Shown here one piece after another: positions 8,827 to 17,343 of a DNA stretch of 64,000 nucleotides; within the stretch, counting starts at the first letter, position 1; each line of letters opens with the position of its first letter. Position numbers and translations under genes: made by a program. Under the pieces are notes generated by a model. It did no database searches. It was not told the origin of the DNA and worked only from the letters and a program-made list of their open reading frames with translations. The stretch covers positions 62,001 to 126,000 of the forward strand of contig CAVVVC010000004.1 in the NCBI GenBank assembly GCA_963751595.1, read 5' to 3'. This stretch comes from JAHEGP01 sp963751595 (GTDB lineage Bacteria > Pseudomonadota > Gammaproteobacteria > Pseudomonadales > JAHEGP01).

Positions 8827-10231
8827 AAAAAAGCAACTGCTGAAAGACCCCCAGGAGTGGGTGCGCCGATACCAGATACGGGTAGGGAAGCGTTCACTGG
8901 CCACCTTGCTGGAACAGCGGGAAACGCTTGCCGCACGTACCGCAGCTTTAACTGCAGACTCCAGAGCGCTCTCGCGCCAGATTGGCGACGCCAAGAAGCA
9001 GGGAGGTATTCCCGAAGCGCTGCTGGAACAGAAGCGCAAAGCAAGTGCCAGCGAGAAACAGGCTGTGAATCAGATGAAGCTGCTGGAAGCTCAACTGTTG
9101 GAGATGCTTTTGCCGCCCGATACTGAAGCCTGTCCGGAAACGGAGGGTGGGCAGTCGCAAGGGTCCGAAGCGATCGCTCAACGGCCTGATATCGATTTTG
9201 ACACGCTGAAAATAGTACCCCTGGACGCAACGCTGGAGTCTGCCTGGGATGAGTTTGTGGCACAGCACCCCCTGGCTTCGGTGTATCACCTTAGTGACTT
9301 GCGTAACGTAATAGCCGAAAGCTTCGGGCATGAGACGCTGTATCTTTGCGCCATCGCCGAAGAGCGAGTGGTCGGTGTCCTGCCAATGGTGCGGTTGAAA
9401 AGTCGACTCTTCGGCGATTTTATGGTTTCTCAACCCTTTTTCAATTACGGTGGCGTGCTGGCCATTAATGATCGGGTTGCCGCGAGCCTGCGCGCGGACG
9501 CTTCCCGAGTGGCAGAATCGCGTGGGTGCAGCCATATCGAGTACAGGGACATAGCCCCACTGGACTCCATGCCTGCGCGAACTGATAAGGTTGCCATGTG
9601 GCTGGAGTTGCCGGGCAGCGAAGAGCAGCTCTGGCAGCAGGTAGGTACCAAGGTCAGGGCCCAGGTAAAGCGCAGCCGCCGTTTCGGCCTTTCCGTTCGT
9701 AGCGGGGGCATTGAACTGCTTGATGAGTTCTACCAGGTTTTTGCAGAAAATATGCGTGACCTCGGAACGCCGGTATACGGCAGGTCATTTTTCAGCAATC
9801 TGTTGGCATCCGGCATTGGGCAGCAGCAATTGGTGATCGTTAGCCATCGGGGTAAACCGGTGTCTGCCGCCTACCTTATCGCCTATCGCCAGCGTATGGA
9901 GGTGCCCTGGGCCTCGACCCTGCGCAGCGCCAACCAATACGATGCGAATATGTTTTTGTACTGGAAATTACTCAGCATCGCCTGCGAGCAGGGCTGTGAA
10001 ATATTCGACTTCGGGCGCTCGACGGTGGATGCCGCTACTTACAAGTTCAAGAAGCAATGGGGTGCTCAACCCAGGCAGCTCTACTGGCACTATTGGCTGC
10101 GAAATGGCGGCGATCTGCCCAAAATAAATCCTGATAATCCGAAGTACCGGCTGGTGATCAGTGTCTGGCAAAAACTGCCCGTGTGGCTGACCCGGCTGTT
10201 GGGCCCGGGAATCGTGAAATTTTTACCCTGA
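8792..10231 (+). CDS. FemAB-like protein with N-terminal SerRS-like coiled-coil arm
   Basis: The C-terminal ~350 residues match the FemAB/GNAT-type family linked to exosortase loci (YHLSDLRNVIAESFGHE, GVLPMVRLKSRLFGDFMVS, FNYGGVLA, later FDFGRSTVDAATYKFKKQWG). Fem proteins use aminoacyl-tRNA to add amino acids to cell-wall precursors; the role in this locus is unproven. Residues 1-110 are unusual. They form an antiparallel coiled coil resembling the tRNA-binding arm of seryl-tRNA synthetase (LEQRETLAARTAALTADSRA, SRQIGDAKKQGGIPEALLEQ). A linker joins the two parts. I chose ATG 8792 because AAGGCGG lies 11 bases before it; the frame is open upstream to a TTG at 8729. It overlaps the deacetylase gene by 35 bases. 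Confidence 0.85.
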   Translation: MTMAARALSPAEKKQLLKDPQEWVRRYQIRVGKRSLATLLEQRETLAARTAALTADSRALSRQIGDAKKQGGIPEALLEQKRKASASEKQAVNQMKLLEAQLLEMLLPPDTEACPETEGGQSQGSEAIAQRPDIDFDTLKIVPLDATLESAWDEFVAQHPLASVYHLSDLRNVIAESFGHETLYLCAIAEERVVGVLPMVRLKSRLFGDFMVSQPFFNYGGVLAINDRVAASLRADASRVAESRGCSHIEYRDIAPLDSMPARTDKVAMWLELPGSEEQLWQQVGTKVRAQVKRSRRFGLSVRSGGIELLDEFYQVFAENMRDLGTPVYGRSFFSNLLASGIGQQQLVIVSHRGKPVSAAYLIAYRQRMEVPWASTLRSANQYDANMFLYWKLLSIACEQGCEIFDFGRSTVDAATYKFKKQWGAQPRQLYWHYWLRNGGDLPKINPDNPKYRLVISVWQKLPVWLTRLLGPGIVKFLP

Positions 10232-10428
10232 GGCTCAGCTTGAGAGAGGGCGTCGGCCATTTGCTGGAACGAGAGGATCGGTGCCTTCAGCAGGCCCGGC
10301 TTCCCAAATAGTGATTGCAAAAGCGCCAGTAATATGCGATCTTCGCAGTCTTCTCACCTTATCGTCATAAGCTTTTAATTTTAAAGAAATTTGGCGGTGA
10401 TCGCAGCCGTCAAAGAGGTTCGGGTCTT

Positions 10429-10803
10429 ATGGAAAAGAAGCGCTTTGTCTTGTGGTCCCTACTGGTGTTGATGGTTACCGTAGCGACTCCCGGGCAGGCG
10501 TATTCCATCAGTTCCAGTTCTGCGGTCGTTGTTGGGAGTGAGCGCCCGGCGAAAGTCCAGAAGACCGCGGTGGATTCGCAGCCCGCGAATCAACTTGGTC
10601 AGACCGATGCTATTGCCGGAGAGGATCGGGCGCCCGAAGCCGCCAAAGCCGATGACGAGGAAGGCTCTGCAGCACAGCGCAACCGCGACCACGAGCAAAT
10701 GGCTGCCGGCGTTTTCAATGCGCCGGAGCCGATTGCGCTGCTAATCCTCGGATTCGCGGGTATCGTTTTGACCCGCATGAGAGCCAAGCGCAAGTCCCAG
10801 TAA
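10429..10803 (+). CDS. Small secreted PEP-CTERM protein
   Basis: This is a 124-residue exosortase substrate candidate. It has a signal peptide (cleavage near GQA, residue 24). The central region is low-complexity, charged, rich in Ala, Glu and Asp, and has no recognisable domain. The C-terminus has the tripartite sorting signal: PEP at residues 99-101, a hydrophobic helix (IALLILGFAGIVL) and a basic tail (RMRAKRKSQ). Its place beside the exosortase and deacetylase genes supports an accessory role in this locus. Its motif is the classic PEP, unlike the VPLPA-type signals of the two proteins at 53-54 kb. The start ATG follows a weak AGAGGTTCGGG ribosome site. Confidence 0.8.
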   Translation: MEKKRFVLWSLLVLMVTVATPGQAYSISSSSAVVVGSERPAKVQKTAVDSQPANQLGQTDAIAGEDRAPEAAKADDEEGSAAQRNRDHEQMAAGVFNAPEPIALLILGFAGIVLTRMRAKRKSQ

Positions 10804-10818
10804 GCCGCCGGGAGCTCT

Positions 10819-11817
10819 TTAGCGCCATCCTGAAACTCTCGCAAGAAGCTTGGTTCGCGTATCCGAGATATCCTCATGAACTCCGTATCGCGTTAGCAGG
10901 TGGGGGTCGGTGTTGATTTGATTGATCCCGCCACGGGTGGTTACGGCCAGTTGGTAATGTTGCCTGACTAGCGCTTCTGCTGCCGGACTGTAATCTCCGT
11001 TGGGATAACAGAACGTGTTGATCTCGCACTCCAACTTTGACTGCAGTATTGCTTTGCTGCCGGCAATTTCATGAATCAGGGTTTGTTGGTCGACCCCCTC
11101 AAGCAGGCGCCGGTGGTTGCAGGTATGGCTGCCGATCTCAACCAGGCCCCCTGCGGCCATTTCGCCGAGCTGTTCCCAACTCATCAGCGCAGGCTCCCTG
11201 GGCTGATCAATTCCCAGTATCCTCTCCAGGAGGTCGAGCTTCGATTCGACTTCCTGGTCCGACAGCTTTTTACACGCATTGATTGCTGCAGCAACGCTTT
11301 CACGACTCGGCTTCCCGGCGATGGCTGCCAGCAGCCACTGTCCTTCGTCCAGTTGAGCCAGCCCTTTTTCGTGCTCCAGCAGCAAGCGAGCGACCCGATT
11401 TGGCCAAAACATGCGCCGGGTACCGATAAGCTCTGCCACTGCGAACAAATGCGCGGGCGTATTCAACTCCTGCAGAATCGGCAGAGCATATTGATAGTTG
11501 TCGCTCCAGCCATCGTCAAAGGTAATTGCGCAGGCTTTCATGGGTAGCGTTTTTCCATCCCGCGCCCGGCGGTGCCATTCTGACAGAGGCATCGGCTCGA
11601 AAAACTCGGCTAGAGTTTTCAAGTGCTCCCGAAACGTGTCCGGTGTGACCACCATCCCCGGTTCCTCGGCCGCGTAGCGCGGGTCGGTGGAGGGCAATAC
11701 CCGGTGATACATGAGCACCCACAGACAGGGTTGGCGCTGCGGCAGCCGGTGACTGCCGAAAGTTGCAGCCGTAGTTTGTATCAGCTGCTTGGCGAGAGCC
11801 TTGGGGTAGTTGGTCAT
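10819..11817 (-). CDS. Polysaccharide deacetylase family protein (second NodB enzyme)
   Basis: This is a predicted carbohydrate esterase distinct from the one at 7933. The N-terminal half shows WVLMYHRVLP, then the NodB core ITFDDGWSDNYQYALPIL with the catalytic and metal aspartates. Further on are a long helical insert and the histidine motif VEIGSHTCNHRRLL. FCYPNGDYSPAAEALVR is the usual late motif with the active-site region. There is no clear signal peptide, so it may act in the cytoplasm or on lipid-linked intermediates. It is convergent with the small PEP-CTERM gene, 15 bases apart, and its 5' end faces the GT4 gene at 12052. Confidence 0.85.
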   Translation of the reverse strand: MTNYPKALAKQLIQTTAATFGSHRLPQRQPCLWVLMYHRVLPSTDPRYAAEEPGMVVTPDTFREHLKTLAEFFEPMPLSEWHRRARDGKTLPMKACAITFDDGWSDNYQYALPILQELNTPAHLFAVAELIGTRRMFWPNRVARLLLEHEKGLAQLDEGQWLLAAIAGKPSRESVAAAINACKKLSDQEVESKLDLLERILGIDQPREPALMSWEQLGEMAAGGLVEIGSHTCNHRRLLEGVDQQTLIHEIAGSKAILQSKLECEINTFCYPNGDYSPAAEALVRQHYQLAVTTRGGINQINTDPHLLTRYGVHEDISDTRTKLLARVSGWR

Positions 11818-12051
11818 CGGTCTGGGTCACAAATTGCTTGGGGTTGGGGTTGCATACAGTTGCGCCAACGAGGTGGACAGGCGCTTTAACGAACACTAAA
11901 AGTCTATCAGATTATGCTGCTTTTACTGTAATCAGCGACTATTTTTATAAGGGTAGTCCTGAAGGCTGAATCGTTTAAAAAGCAGTTTTTATGGCGTATC
12001 ATGCGCCGCTCCCGATCGACCACTCTTTTTAAGGCAAAAATCCCAGGCGTT

Positions 12052-13137
12052 ATGAAGATTTTGCACGCTATCGAGACATCCGGCCCGGGTGGTGCCGAAA
12101 ACTTTCTGATCCGGATGGCACTGGCCCTGCGCCCGCAGGATGAGTCCAGCGTCCTGTTACTGAAGCCCGGTTGGCTGCAGCAGCGCCTTATCGATCTGGA
12201 GATACCCGTGGTCGTTGAGCCACTGTCGAGAAGCTTCAACCCGCTTTGGCTCTATCGTGCGTTCAAGCTGGTGAAGGAACAGCAGATCGACGTCATTCAC
12301 AGCCATGAGTTTGCAATGAATTCGCACCTGGCCCTGGTGGCAAAAGCCGCAGGTGTGCGACACGTCGCTACAGTGCATGGGAGAAAGTACTATGGCGACT
12401 CCAGTGCGAGAAGGGCTGTCTACCGGATGGTAGCCCGGTTATCCGGTCTCGTCGCAGTATCAGAGGACATTAAATCCTACCTTGTCGACTCGGTGGGCGT
12501 TGCCCCGGATCGAATCACCGTCATCCGAAACGGTATAGCTGTTGAAGACTATCAACAGAATAGCGACGACCCGGCGCAAATAAGAAGCGACCTGGGGTGT
12601 TCGGAACGAGACTTTCTGATTTGCGCTATCGGTAACCTCTATCCAGTGAAAGGGCACTGTCACCTGATACGTGCCATGGCAAGGCTCGTTCCCCAGCACC
12701 CCGAGTTGAAATTGGTCATTGCGGGCCGGGGGGGAGAACAAGCGGCACTGGAGCAACTGATTGCTGAACTTCAGCTAACAAATCATGTCTCACTACTTGG
12801 GTTCAGAAACGATGTCCGTGAAATTTTGTTGGCGGCCGACCTTTTCGTCATGCCCTCCCTCTCTGAGGGGTTGCCGCTTTCACTTCTTGAAGCGATGGCG
12901 GCGAAAAAGCCTGTGATTGTGACAGACGTTGGTGGAATGCCTCAGGTAATCAAAAATGGCGTCATGGGTCTGGTCGTCCCGCCGGCTGACGACGACCAAC
13001 TGGCCCGGGCAATAAATTCTATATTGACTGGCGGCAAGCGAAACGAGTACGTGGCAGCCGCGTTCGAGGAACTTGAAGCGTCTTATTCGATTGGAACGAT
13101 GGTGGATGACTATCGTCGGCTTTACGGCACCGGATGA
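12052..13137 (+). CDS. GT4-family glycosyltransferase
   Basis: This is a predicted cytoplasmic or membrane-associated retaining glycosyltransferase with a GT-B fold that adds a sugar to a lipid-linked glycan. The N-terminus MKILHAIETSGPGGAENFL is the usual GT4 acceptor-side glycine-rich start, and I therefore prefer ATG 12052 over an ATG at 12001. The donor-binding half has ITVIRNGIAVEDY, LVIAGRGGEQAALE, and the EX7E-type motif in MPSLSEGLPLSLLEAMA. The length (361 aa) is typical. It lies at the end of the exosortase cluster, apart from other glycosyltransferase genes. Confidence 0.88.
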   Translation: MKILHAIETSGPGGAENFLIRMALALRPQDESSVLLLKPGWLQQRLIDLEIPVVVEPLSRSFNPLWLYRAFKLVKEQQIDVIHSHEFAMNSHLALVAKAAGVRHVATVHGRKYYGDSSARRAVYRMVARLSGLVAVSEDIKSYLVDSVGVAPDRITVIRNGIAVEDYQQNSDDPAQIRSDLGCSERDFLICAIGNLYPVKGHCHLIRAMARLVPQHPELKLVIAGRGGEQAALEQLIAELQLTNHVSLLGFRNDVREILLAADLFVMPSLSEGLPLSLLEAMAAKKPVIVTDVGGMPQVIKNGVMGLVVPPADDDQLARAINSILTGGKRNEYVAAAFEELEASYSIGTMVDDYRRLYGTG

Positions 13138-13225
13138 AAAGGGGCTGCTTGGATAGCTCGCGGCTGCCAAAAAACGGCGGGACAAAAACGCTCCGCGAGG
13201 GGCAAGAGCCTGGGCGTTATGACCC

Positions 13226-13450
13226 ATGGAAATGAGTTTGAAAATGAAGAATATGGGGTTTCTGATAGATGGTAATGGTCAGGTCACTATTGGACGCAGT
13301 GTTCCAGTCAGTTGCGCCACGATTGCCGTCAATGAAGACCAGTGTATGGCCATGTTGGTAAGGCGTGAAGGGGAGAGCTTCATGGATTTGCTTGCTAGAT
13401 TTGATGCCGCCATCGAGAAGGCCCATAAAAACGAAATTTTTATTGACTAA
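13226..13450 (+). CDS. Small hypothetical protein
   Basis: I do not recognise a named family. The 74-residue frame has no signal peptide or membrane segment. It has a plausible soluble fold: a short beta-rich start (GFLIDGNGQVTIGRSVPVS) and a helical C-terminal half (GESFMDLLARFDAAIEKAHK). Several in-frame ATGs (13226, 13232, 13244, 13253) leave the start open. A minus-strand frame covers the same bases, but its product looks less protein-like. It stands alone between a GT gene and a secreted-protein gene. Confidence 0.45.
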   Translation: MEMSLKMKNMGFLIDGNGQVTIGRSVPVSCATIAVNEDQCMAMLVRREGESFMDLLARFDAAIEKAHKNEIFID

Positions 13451-13653
13451 GAAAAGGCAGCGGGGGCTACGCAACGCCATTTAAGGCGCGATGATTCTAG
13501 CGCGGTATTTGAGCGACCGACGCCGACCGCTGCCGCTTTGGGCGCGCAGTCAGAATTCAGACCCCTCAATGTTGTATAATTTCACACAAAACCTATAGAC
13601 AATAGATAGACGAAAAATTTTTGGCCTAAATCCAACTTTACCAAGAGAGTGCA

Positions 13654-14529
13654 ATGAAGCTATCGAAAAAGATACCACTACTAATGGGAACGATTTGTTG
13701 CCTGGCTGTTACCTCCCATGTGTCGGCCTGGTCAATGCGTCAGGATTGCGAAGGTCCGCTGGGCGTTAAGGTTGATGGCATGTTCAAGGCCACAACCTAC
13801 ACGAATGAGCAGGTAAAGGCGGGGTCTACTAGTTGCAGGCTTGCGGTAAGAAAGGGCACCGTAGGTTGGGGCGAGTTTGGAGCGATGATGCTTTTCCCTG
13901 AGCCGCTTGTAAAAGGGCAGGAGCTATGGATCCGTCTCGACCTGTTTGTCCCTGAGGGTTTTGATTACACGGCTAATCCTCAACTGAAATTTATGCGGGT
14001 GCATACTCAAAGCAGAGCGGGTGAAAATTTTGGTTATCTCGATTTCCTCATTACTCCGGATGGCCCAAGCCATTGGAGCAAAAAGCTGAACGGATTAACC
14101 GACGCACCTTTTTATTTTTATTACGAAACCGTCGTAAACCAGGAATACCCGGGAAGCTACGAAAAAGATCGTATTAAAAAGGGCCAGTGGGAGAGTTTCG
14201 AGATTTACTATTATCTTGACTCTGTTTCCACCGAAAACAACGGTAGGGGCCGTGTCAGGATCTGGAAGAACGAAGAGCTATTGGCGGATCTTCCGAGTCA
14301 AACTACATTGAAAAACGCCGAGGCCGTGGCAAATTCGTTTTTATTGTTTACGTACTGGAATGGCGGGTCACCTCAGGATCAGCATCTATACATAGACAAT
14401 ATCGTAATTACCTCAGATAGACCCTCAAACGTCGACGCTGCCGGATACAGCTTCATTGGGAAGGGGTCGGCGAAAGCGGAGTCCCCCAAGCCCATGGCGC
14501 CCAACAATATCAAAATCGGCTTCCGATGA
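13654..14529 (+). CDS. Secreted jelly-roll-like protein, possible polysaccharide lyase (copy 1)
   Basis: It has a signal peptide (cleavage after SHVSA, about residue 25) and then a single beta-rich domain with concanavalin/jelly-roll character. Features include an aromatic strand GWGEFGAMMLFPEPLVKGQE, LWIRLDLFVPEGFDY, and a conserved LLFTYWNGGSPQDQHLYIDN near residues 230-250. This resembles heparin-lyase/alginate-lyase-like secreted proteins, but I cannot identify catalytic residues with certainty, so binding or hydrolysis are alternatives. The protein at 16495 is a clear relative. A TATAAT at 13575-13580 may be its -10 element. An IS1380-type element begins 43 bases after its stop. Confidence 0.65.
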   Translation: MKLSKKIPLLMGTICCLAVTSHVSAWSMRQDCEGPLGVKVDGMFKATTYTNEQVKAGSTSCRLAVRKGTVGWGEFGAMMLFPEPLVKGQELWIRLDLFVPEGFDYTANPQLKFMRVHTQSRAGENFGYLDFLITPDGPSHWSKKLNGLTDAPFYFYYETVVNQEYPGSYEKDRIKKGQWESFEIYYYLDSVSTENNGRGRVRIWKNEELLADLPSQTTLKNAEAVANSFLLFTYWNGGSPQDQHLYIDNIVITSDRPSNVDAAGYSFIGKGSAKAESPKPMAPNNIKIGFR

Positions 14530-14571
14530 GGCTCTGAAATTCAGCTGTAACTCGGGGGCCAAATCCTGAGC

Positions 14572-16322
14572 CTAGCCCGCTTCGCTCACCGATTTGGATT
14601 GGTCTGCCGGTAGAGACACATTTCAGGTGCTACGCCCGCGATTTTCGCCGTAGCTACATTGATGGTGTATCCGCGAAGGCGACAGCCACGCATTTTCAGA
14701 GAGATCGGGGCCACCACGGTTACTTTCCGCAGCTTCAGGGCAAAGGCATTCACAGCCAGTGGGTCAATGGCTGCAAGACGTTTTTGAGCAGTGAGCCCTT
14801 ACCCTGGCGGCACCCAGGCCGGATAGCGGTGAATGTTGCTCAAGATCTGGGCAAAGTCACTCGCATAGGGATAGGTTTGCGAGAATGACAGCCAAACCTT
14901 GCGTACGGTGATCTTGATTCGGGCGCCGATTTTCAACAGCTTCAGGCGGATGGTTGTACATTGTGCCCTGGCGTGTTGGGTGCCTTGCAGCCCCATCCGG
15001 CGTAAGCCGTGCATCAACACGTACGCGAAGGAGGAGAAGTACAGCCGGAGTTGGTTGGCTCTCATCGTCGCTGTGCTGGTGCGGTCAGCAAACAGTCCCA
15101 GTTGCTGCTCCTTGATTCGGTTCTCCATCTCTCCGCGCGCACAGTAAAGCTTTTCATATAGGCGCTTGGCACCGGCCCGCCGCAGGGGGAGGTTGGTGAC
15201 GACAAACCGCGGGTTTGCCTTGTTGGGGAGATACTCTGCCTTCCCCACCACCCGCCGTTCGCGGGACCAGCTTTTACGGGTCCGGTAACGGAAGTCGCGG
15301 AACCGGCGTGCCGCCTTGCCGGTGCGTTCGTGTTCCAACTTTGCCAGATGCATCTCCTGACCCAGCGCACGGTTCAGTCGCTGATTACGGCCCAAGCCCA
15401 GCACATAGCTCACTTTGTTGTCTTCGCACCAGGCCATGATCGTGTCCCGGCAAAAACCGGAATCGCCGCGGATGATGATCCGGGTCTTCGGCCAGTGTTC
15501 GCGGATCTGGGCCACGATGCGTTGCAGTTCCTCCACGCTACCAAGGGCACCGTCTCGATTCGAGGGGCGTAGTCGGGCACACAGCAGATGCTCACCACAG
15601 AAAATGTAGAGCGGCATGTAGCAGTAGCATTTGTAATAGCCGTGAAAGAACCGGCCTTCCTGGTGGCCATGGAGTGGATCGTCGGTGGCATCCAGGTCCA
15701 GCCAGATCTCCCGTGGTGGCTTCTCGTAGGACTCGACAAACACATTCACCAGCAGCCGATCCAGTGCCGCCGCGTCCGCTGCGACCTTCTTGTAGCGGTG
15801 CCCCGCCGCCGAGGCCGGGTCGCTGAGTTCCAATCGATTGAGGGTGCTGGAACCGGCCAGCGGATTGCCGCGATCCTGCTCCCGTTCGCGGTGTTCACCG
15901 GTCAAATCGGGTTTGCCGACCAGTAACGCCAACGCACTATCGGCACGAAGCACATCATGATCGTTGAGATCCTCATAGCCCAGGGCCAGGCCATAGACCC
16001 GCTGCGCGACCAGAGAATGAGCGCTGTGCTCGATACTGTTGGAGTTGCGGTAATCGGTGAAGCAACGGGCCATCCGCTCCAGCAGACCTATCCGCTGATC
16101 AACCTCCCGCAGCAGCAGTCCACCACCGTCGGAAGTGATCCTGCCGCCGTCAAAACAACCCACCACATCGCGGCGACCCAGAGCGTGAAATTCCAGTTGA
16201 TTCGCAGTACACTCTGTCGACATGGGCCTTCTCTTCTGTTCGCTCGTAAAGTGTTGTTCGCACTCACTTTATGCAACAAAGAAAGGCCTATTTCAATTCT
16301 ATCGGTGAGATTTTCGGGCTAG
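14572..16322 (-). mobile_element. IS1380-family insertion sequence, copy 1 (complete)
   Basis: This is a 1.75-kb element with one long transposase gene. Its ends are related in inverted orientation: the left end starts CTAGCCCGCTTCGCTCACCG at 14572, and the right end, read on the minus strand from 16322, starts CTAGCCCGAAAATCTCACCG. No convincing target duplication is visible (GAGC before, AAAT after). The right flank instead holds an inverted, diverged copy of the element's own right end. A nearly identical but damaged copy lies at 19307-20808 in the same orientation. Confidence 0.85.
14799..16223 (-). CDS. IS1380-family transposase
   Basis: This is a 474-residue DDE transposase of the IS1380 type. 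The N-terminus has the diagnostic FHALGRRDVVGCFDGGRITS, followed by LVAQRVYGLALGYEDLNDHD. The catalytic core shows REIWLDLDATDDPLHGHQEG and IIIRGDSGFCRDTIMAWCE. The C-terminal helical part has LYCARGEMENRIKEQQLGLF and ANQLRLYFSSFAYVLMHGLR. The reading frame is intact, so this copy could be active. It is transcribed toward the secreted-protein gene at 13654. The 230 bases between its stop and the element's left end are noncoding. Confidence 0.93.
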   Translation of the reverse strand: MSTECTANQLEFHALGRRDVVGCFDGGRITSDGGGLLLREVDQRIGLLERMARCFTDYRNSNSIEHSAHSLVAQRVYGLALGYEDLNDHDVLRADSALALLVGKPDLTGEHREREQDRGNPLAGSSTLNRLELSDPASAAGHRYKKVAADAAALDRLLVNVFVESYEKPPREIWLDLDATDDPLHGHQEGRFFHGYYKCYCYMPLYIFCGEHLLCARLRPSNRDGALGSVEELQRIVAQIREHWPKTRIIIRGDSGFCRDTIMAWCEDNKVSYVLGLGRNQRLNRALGQEMHLAKLEHERTGKAARRFRDFRYRTRKSWSRERRVVGKAEYLPNKANPRFVVTNLPLRRAGAKRLYEKLYCARGEMENRIKEQQLGLFADRTSTATMRANQLRLYFSSFAYVLMHGLRRMGLQGTQHARAQCTTIRLKLLKIGARIKITVRKVWLSFSQTYPYASDFAQILSNIHRYPAWVPPG

Positions 16323-16355
16323 AAATCTCACTCCCAGAATTGAAAAAGGCCTTTC
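16281..16355. repeat. Long imperfect palindrome at the right end of IS1380 copy 1
   Basis: Bases 16281-16314 and 16323-16355 are inverted copies of each other with only about four mismatches, separated by about eight bases. The left arm is the real right end of the element. The right arm reads as the same IS end in reverse (AAATCTCAC ... GAAAAAGGCCTTTC). Copy 2 at 20.8 kb lacks the second arm, so the palindrome is not intrinsic to the element. It could be the relic of an older head-on insertion, and it would form a strong hairpin. Confidence 0.8.
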
Positions 16356-16494
16356 TAGACTCTCAAGGTTGTGATTACTGTAAATGGCGACTGCTTCTCA
16401 AGCTCCAAAGAATACGATGGCCGGCTTGGAAAGTCTGTCATACAATTTTGATATATAGATTTGTCTTATTTATACCTTTAGGTCTTGGAGTCCA

Positions 16495-17343
16495 ATGATT
16501 AACCGTATGTTTCTTTCAGCACTATTAGTTGCTGTTTTATTACCTTTAAAACCACACGCTTGGGAGCTAACTCGGAACTTCAATGCAGGGAAAATAGGTG
16601 ACCATGCGGACCATGTGCCAGACGGTTTTGATGAGGCTGGCGGGCATAGTTATTATAGTGATGAGCAGGTGGCCGAGGGTCGCGCTGCGGCTATCCTGAA
16701 CACTGTAAGTGGCAGTTCCGGTTGGGCAACCTGGGGCGGCGTAATAAAGTTCCCCACGAACCTCTATGCCGGCGATGAGTTGTGGTTTCAGGTATGGCTC
16801 TACGTGCCCTCTGATTTTCAGTTAACGACTGACCAAGGAAGCCTTAAATTTATTCGATTTAAAGGAAAGCGAGCAGATGGTAAAGGTGACGGAATGATAG
16901 ACATTCAGTTGCGCGACCAAGGATCAGGAAAAGAAGCGTTCAGAATGATTAGAGAAGTAGCAACTGATGGCGGCTGGCACTATTTTGGCAATGCAAGCGA
17001 TTTCAAGCGCGACAAGTGGCATAAGTTTAACGTCCATCTGGTAGTAGATCATATCGCGCAAAGCAATGGCGGTCGGAGCTTTGTACGTGTGTGGTTTAAC
17101 GATGAGCTGGTGGTCGATGCCAAATCAATGCGCACTCTGGCATCTGAAGGCGCCTATCTAGACTACCTGTATCTTTTTACCTACTGGAATGGCGGAGCAC
17201 CAAAAGATCAGCATTTGTGGGTGGACGACATCCGCATTGCGTCTAAACAGCCAGAATGGGCAAATGGTTTTCCATCTGTTTCTGATTCTCGCCCACGCTC
17301 TCCAGCTGCAAAAGTAAGTTTTAGAGCCGGGGCTGGGGGCTGA
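16495..17343 (+). CDS. Secreted jelly-roll-like protein, possible polysaccharide lyase (copy 2)
   Basis: It is related to the protein at 13654 and lies on the other side of IS1380 copy 1. A signal peptide (cleavage after PHA, residue 20) is followed by GWATWGGVIKFPTNLYAGDE, LWFQVWLYVPSDF, LKFIRFKGKRAD and the shared LFTYWNGGAPKDQHLWVDDI. The function is not certain; a secreted glycan lyase or binding protein is the best guess. The gene and its follower are richer in A+T than the surrounding clusters, which suggests transfer. Its stop codon overlaps the start of the GT2 gene (ATGA), so the two are probably translated together. Confidence 0.65.
   Translation: MINRMFLSALLVAVLLPLKPHAWELTRNFNAGKIGDHADHVPDGFDEAGGHSYYSDEQVAEGRAAAILNTVSGSSGWATWGGVIKFPTNLYAGDELWFQVWLYVPSDFQLTTDQGSLKFIRFKGKRADGKGDGMIDIQLRDQGSGKEAFRMIREVATDGGWHYFGNASDFKRDKWHKFNVHLVVDHIAQSNGGRSFVRVWFNDELVVDAKSMRTLASEGAYLDYLYLFTYWNGGAPKDQHLWVDDIRIASKQPEWANGFPSVSDSRPRSPAAKVSFRAGAGG

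Noticed and set aside
12117..12132. Sigma-54-like string TGGCACTGGCCCTGCG
   Set aside because: It lies inside the coding sequence of a GT4 gene, lacks TT at -12 and has no upstream 17-base motif.
14530..14571. Target-site duplication of IS1380 copy 1
   Set aside because: Bases before 14572 and after 16322 do not match, and the right flank is an inverted IS-end relic.
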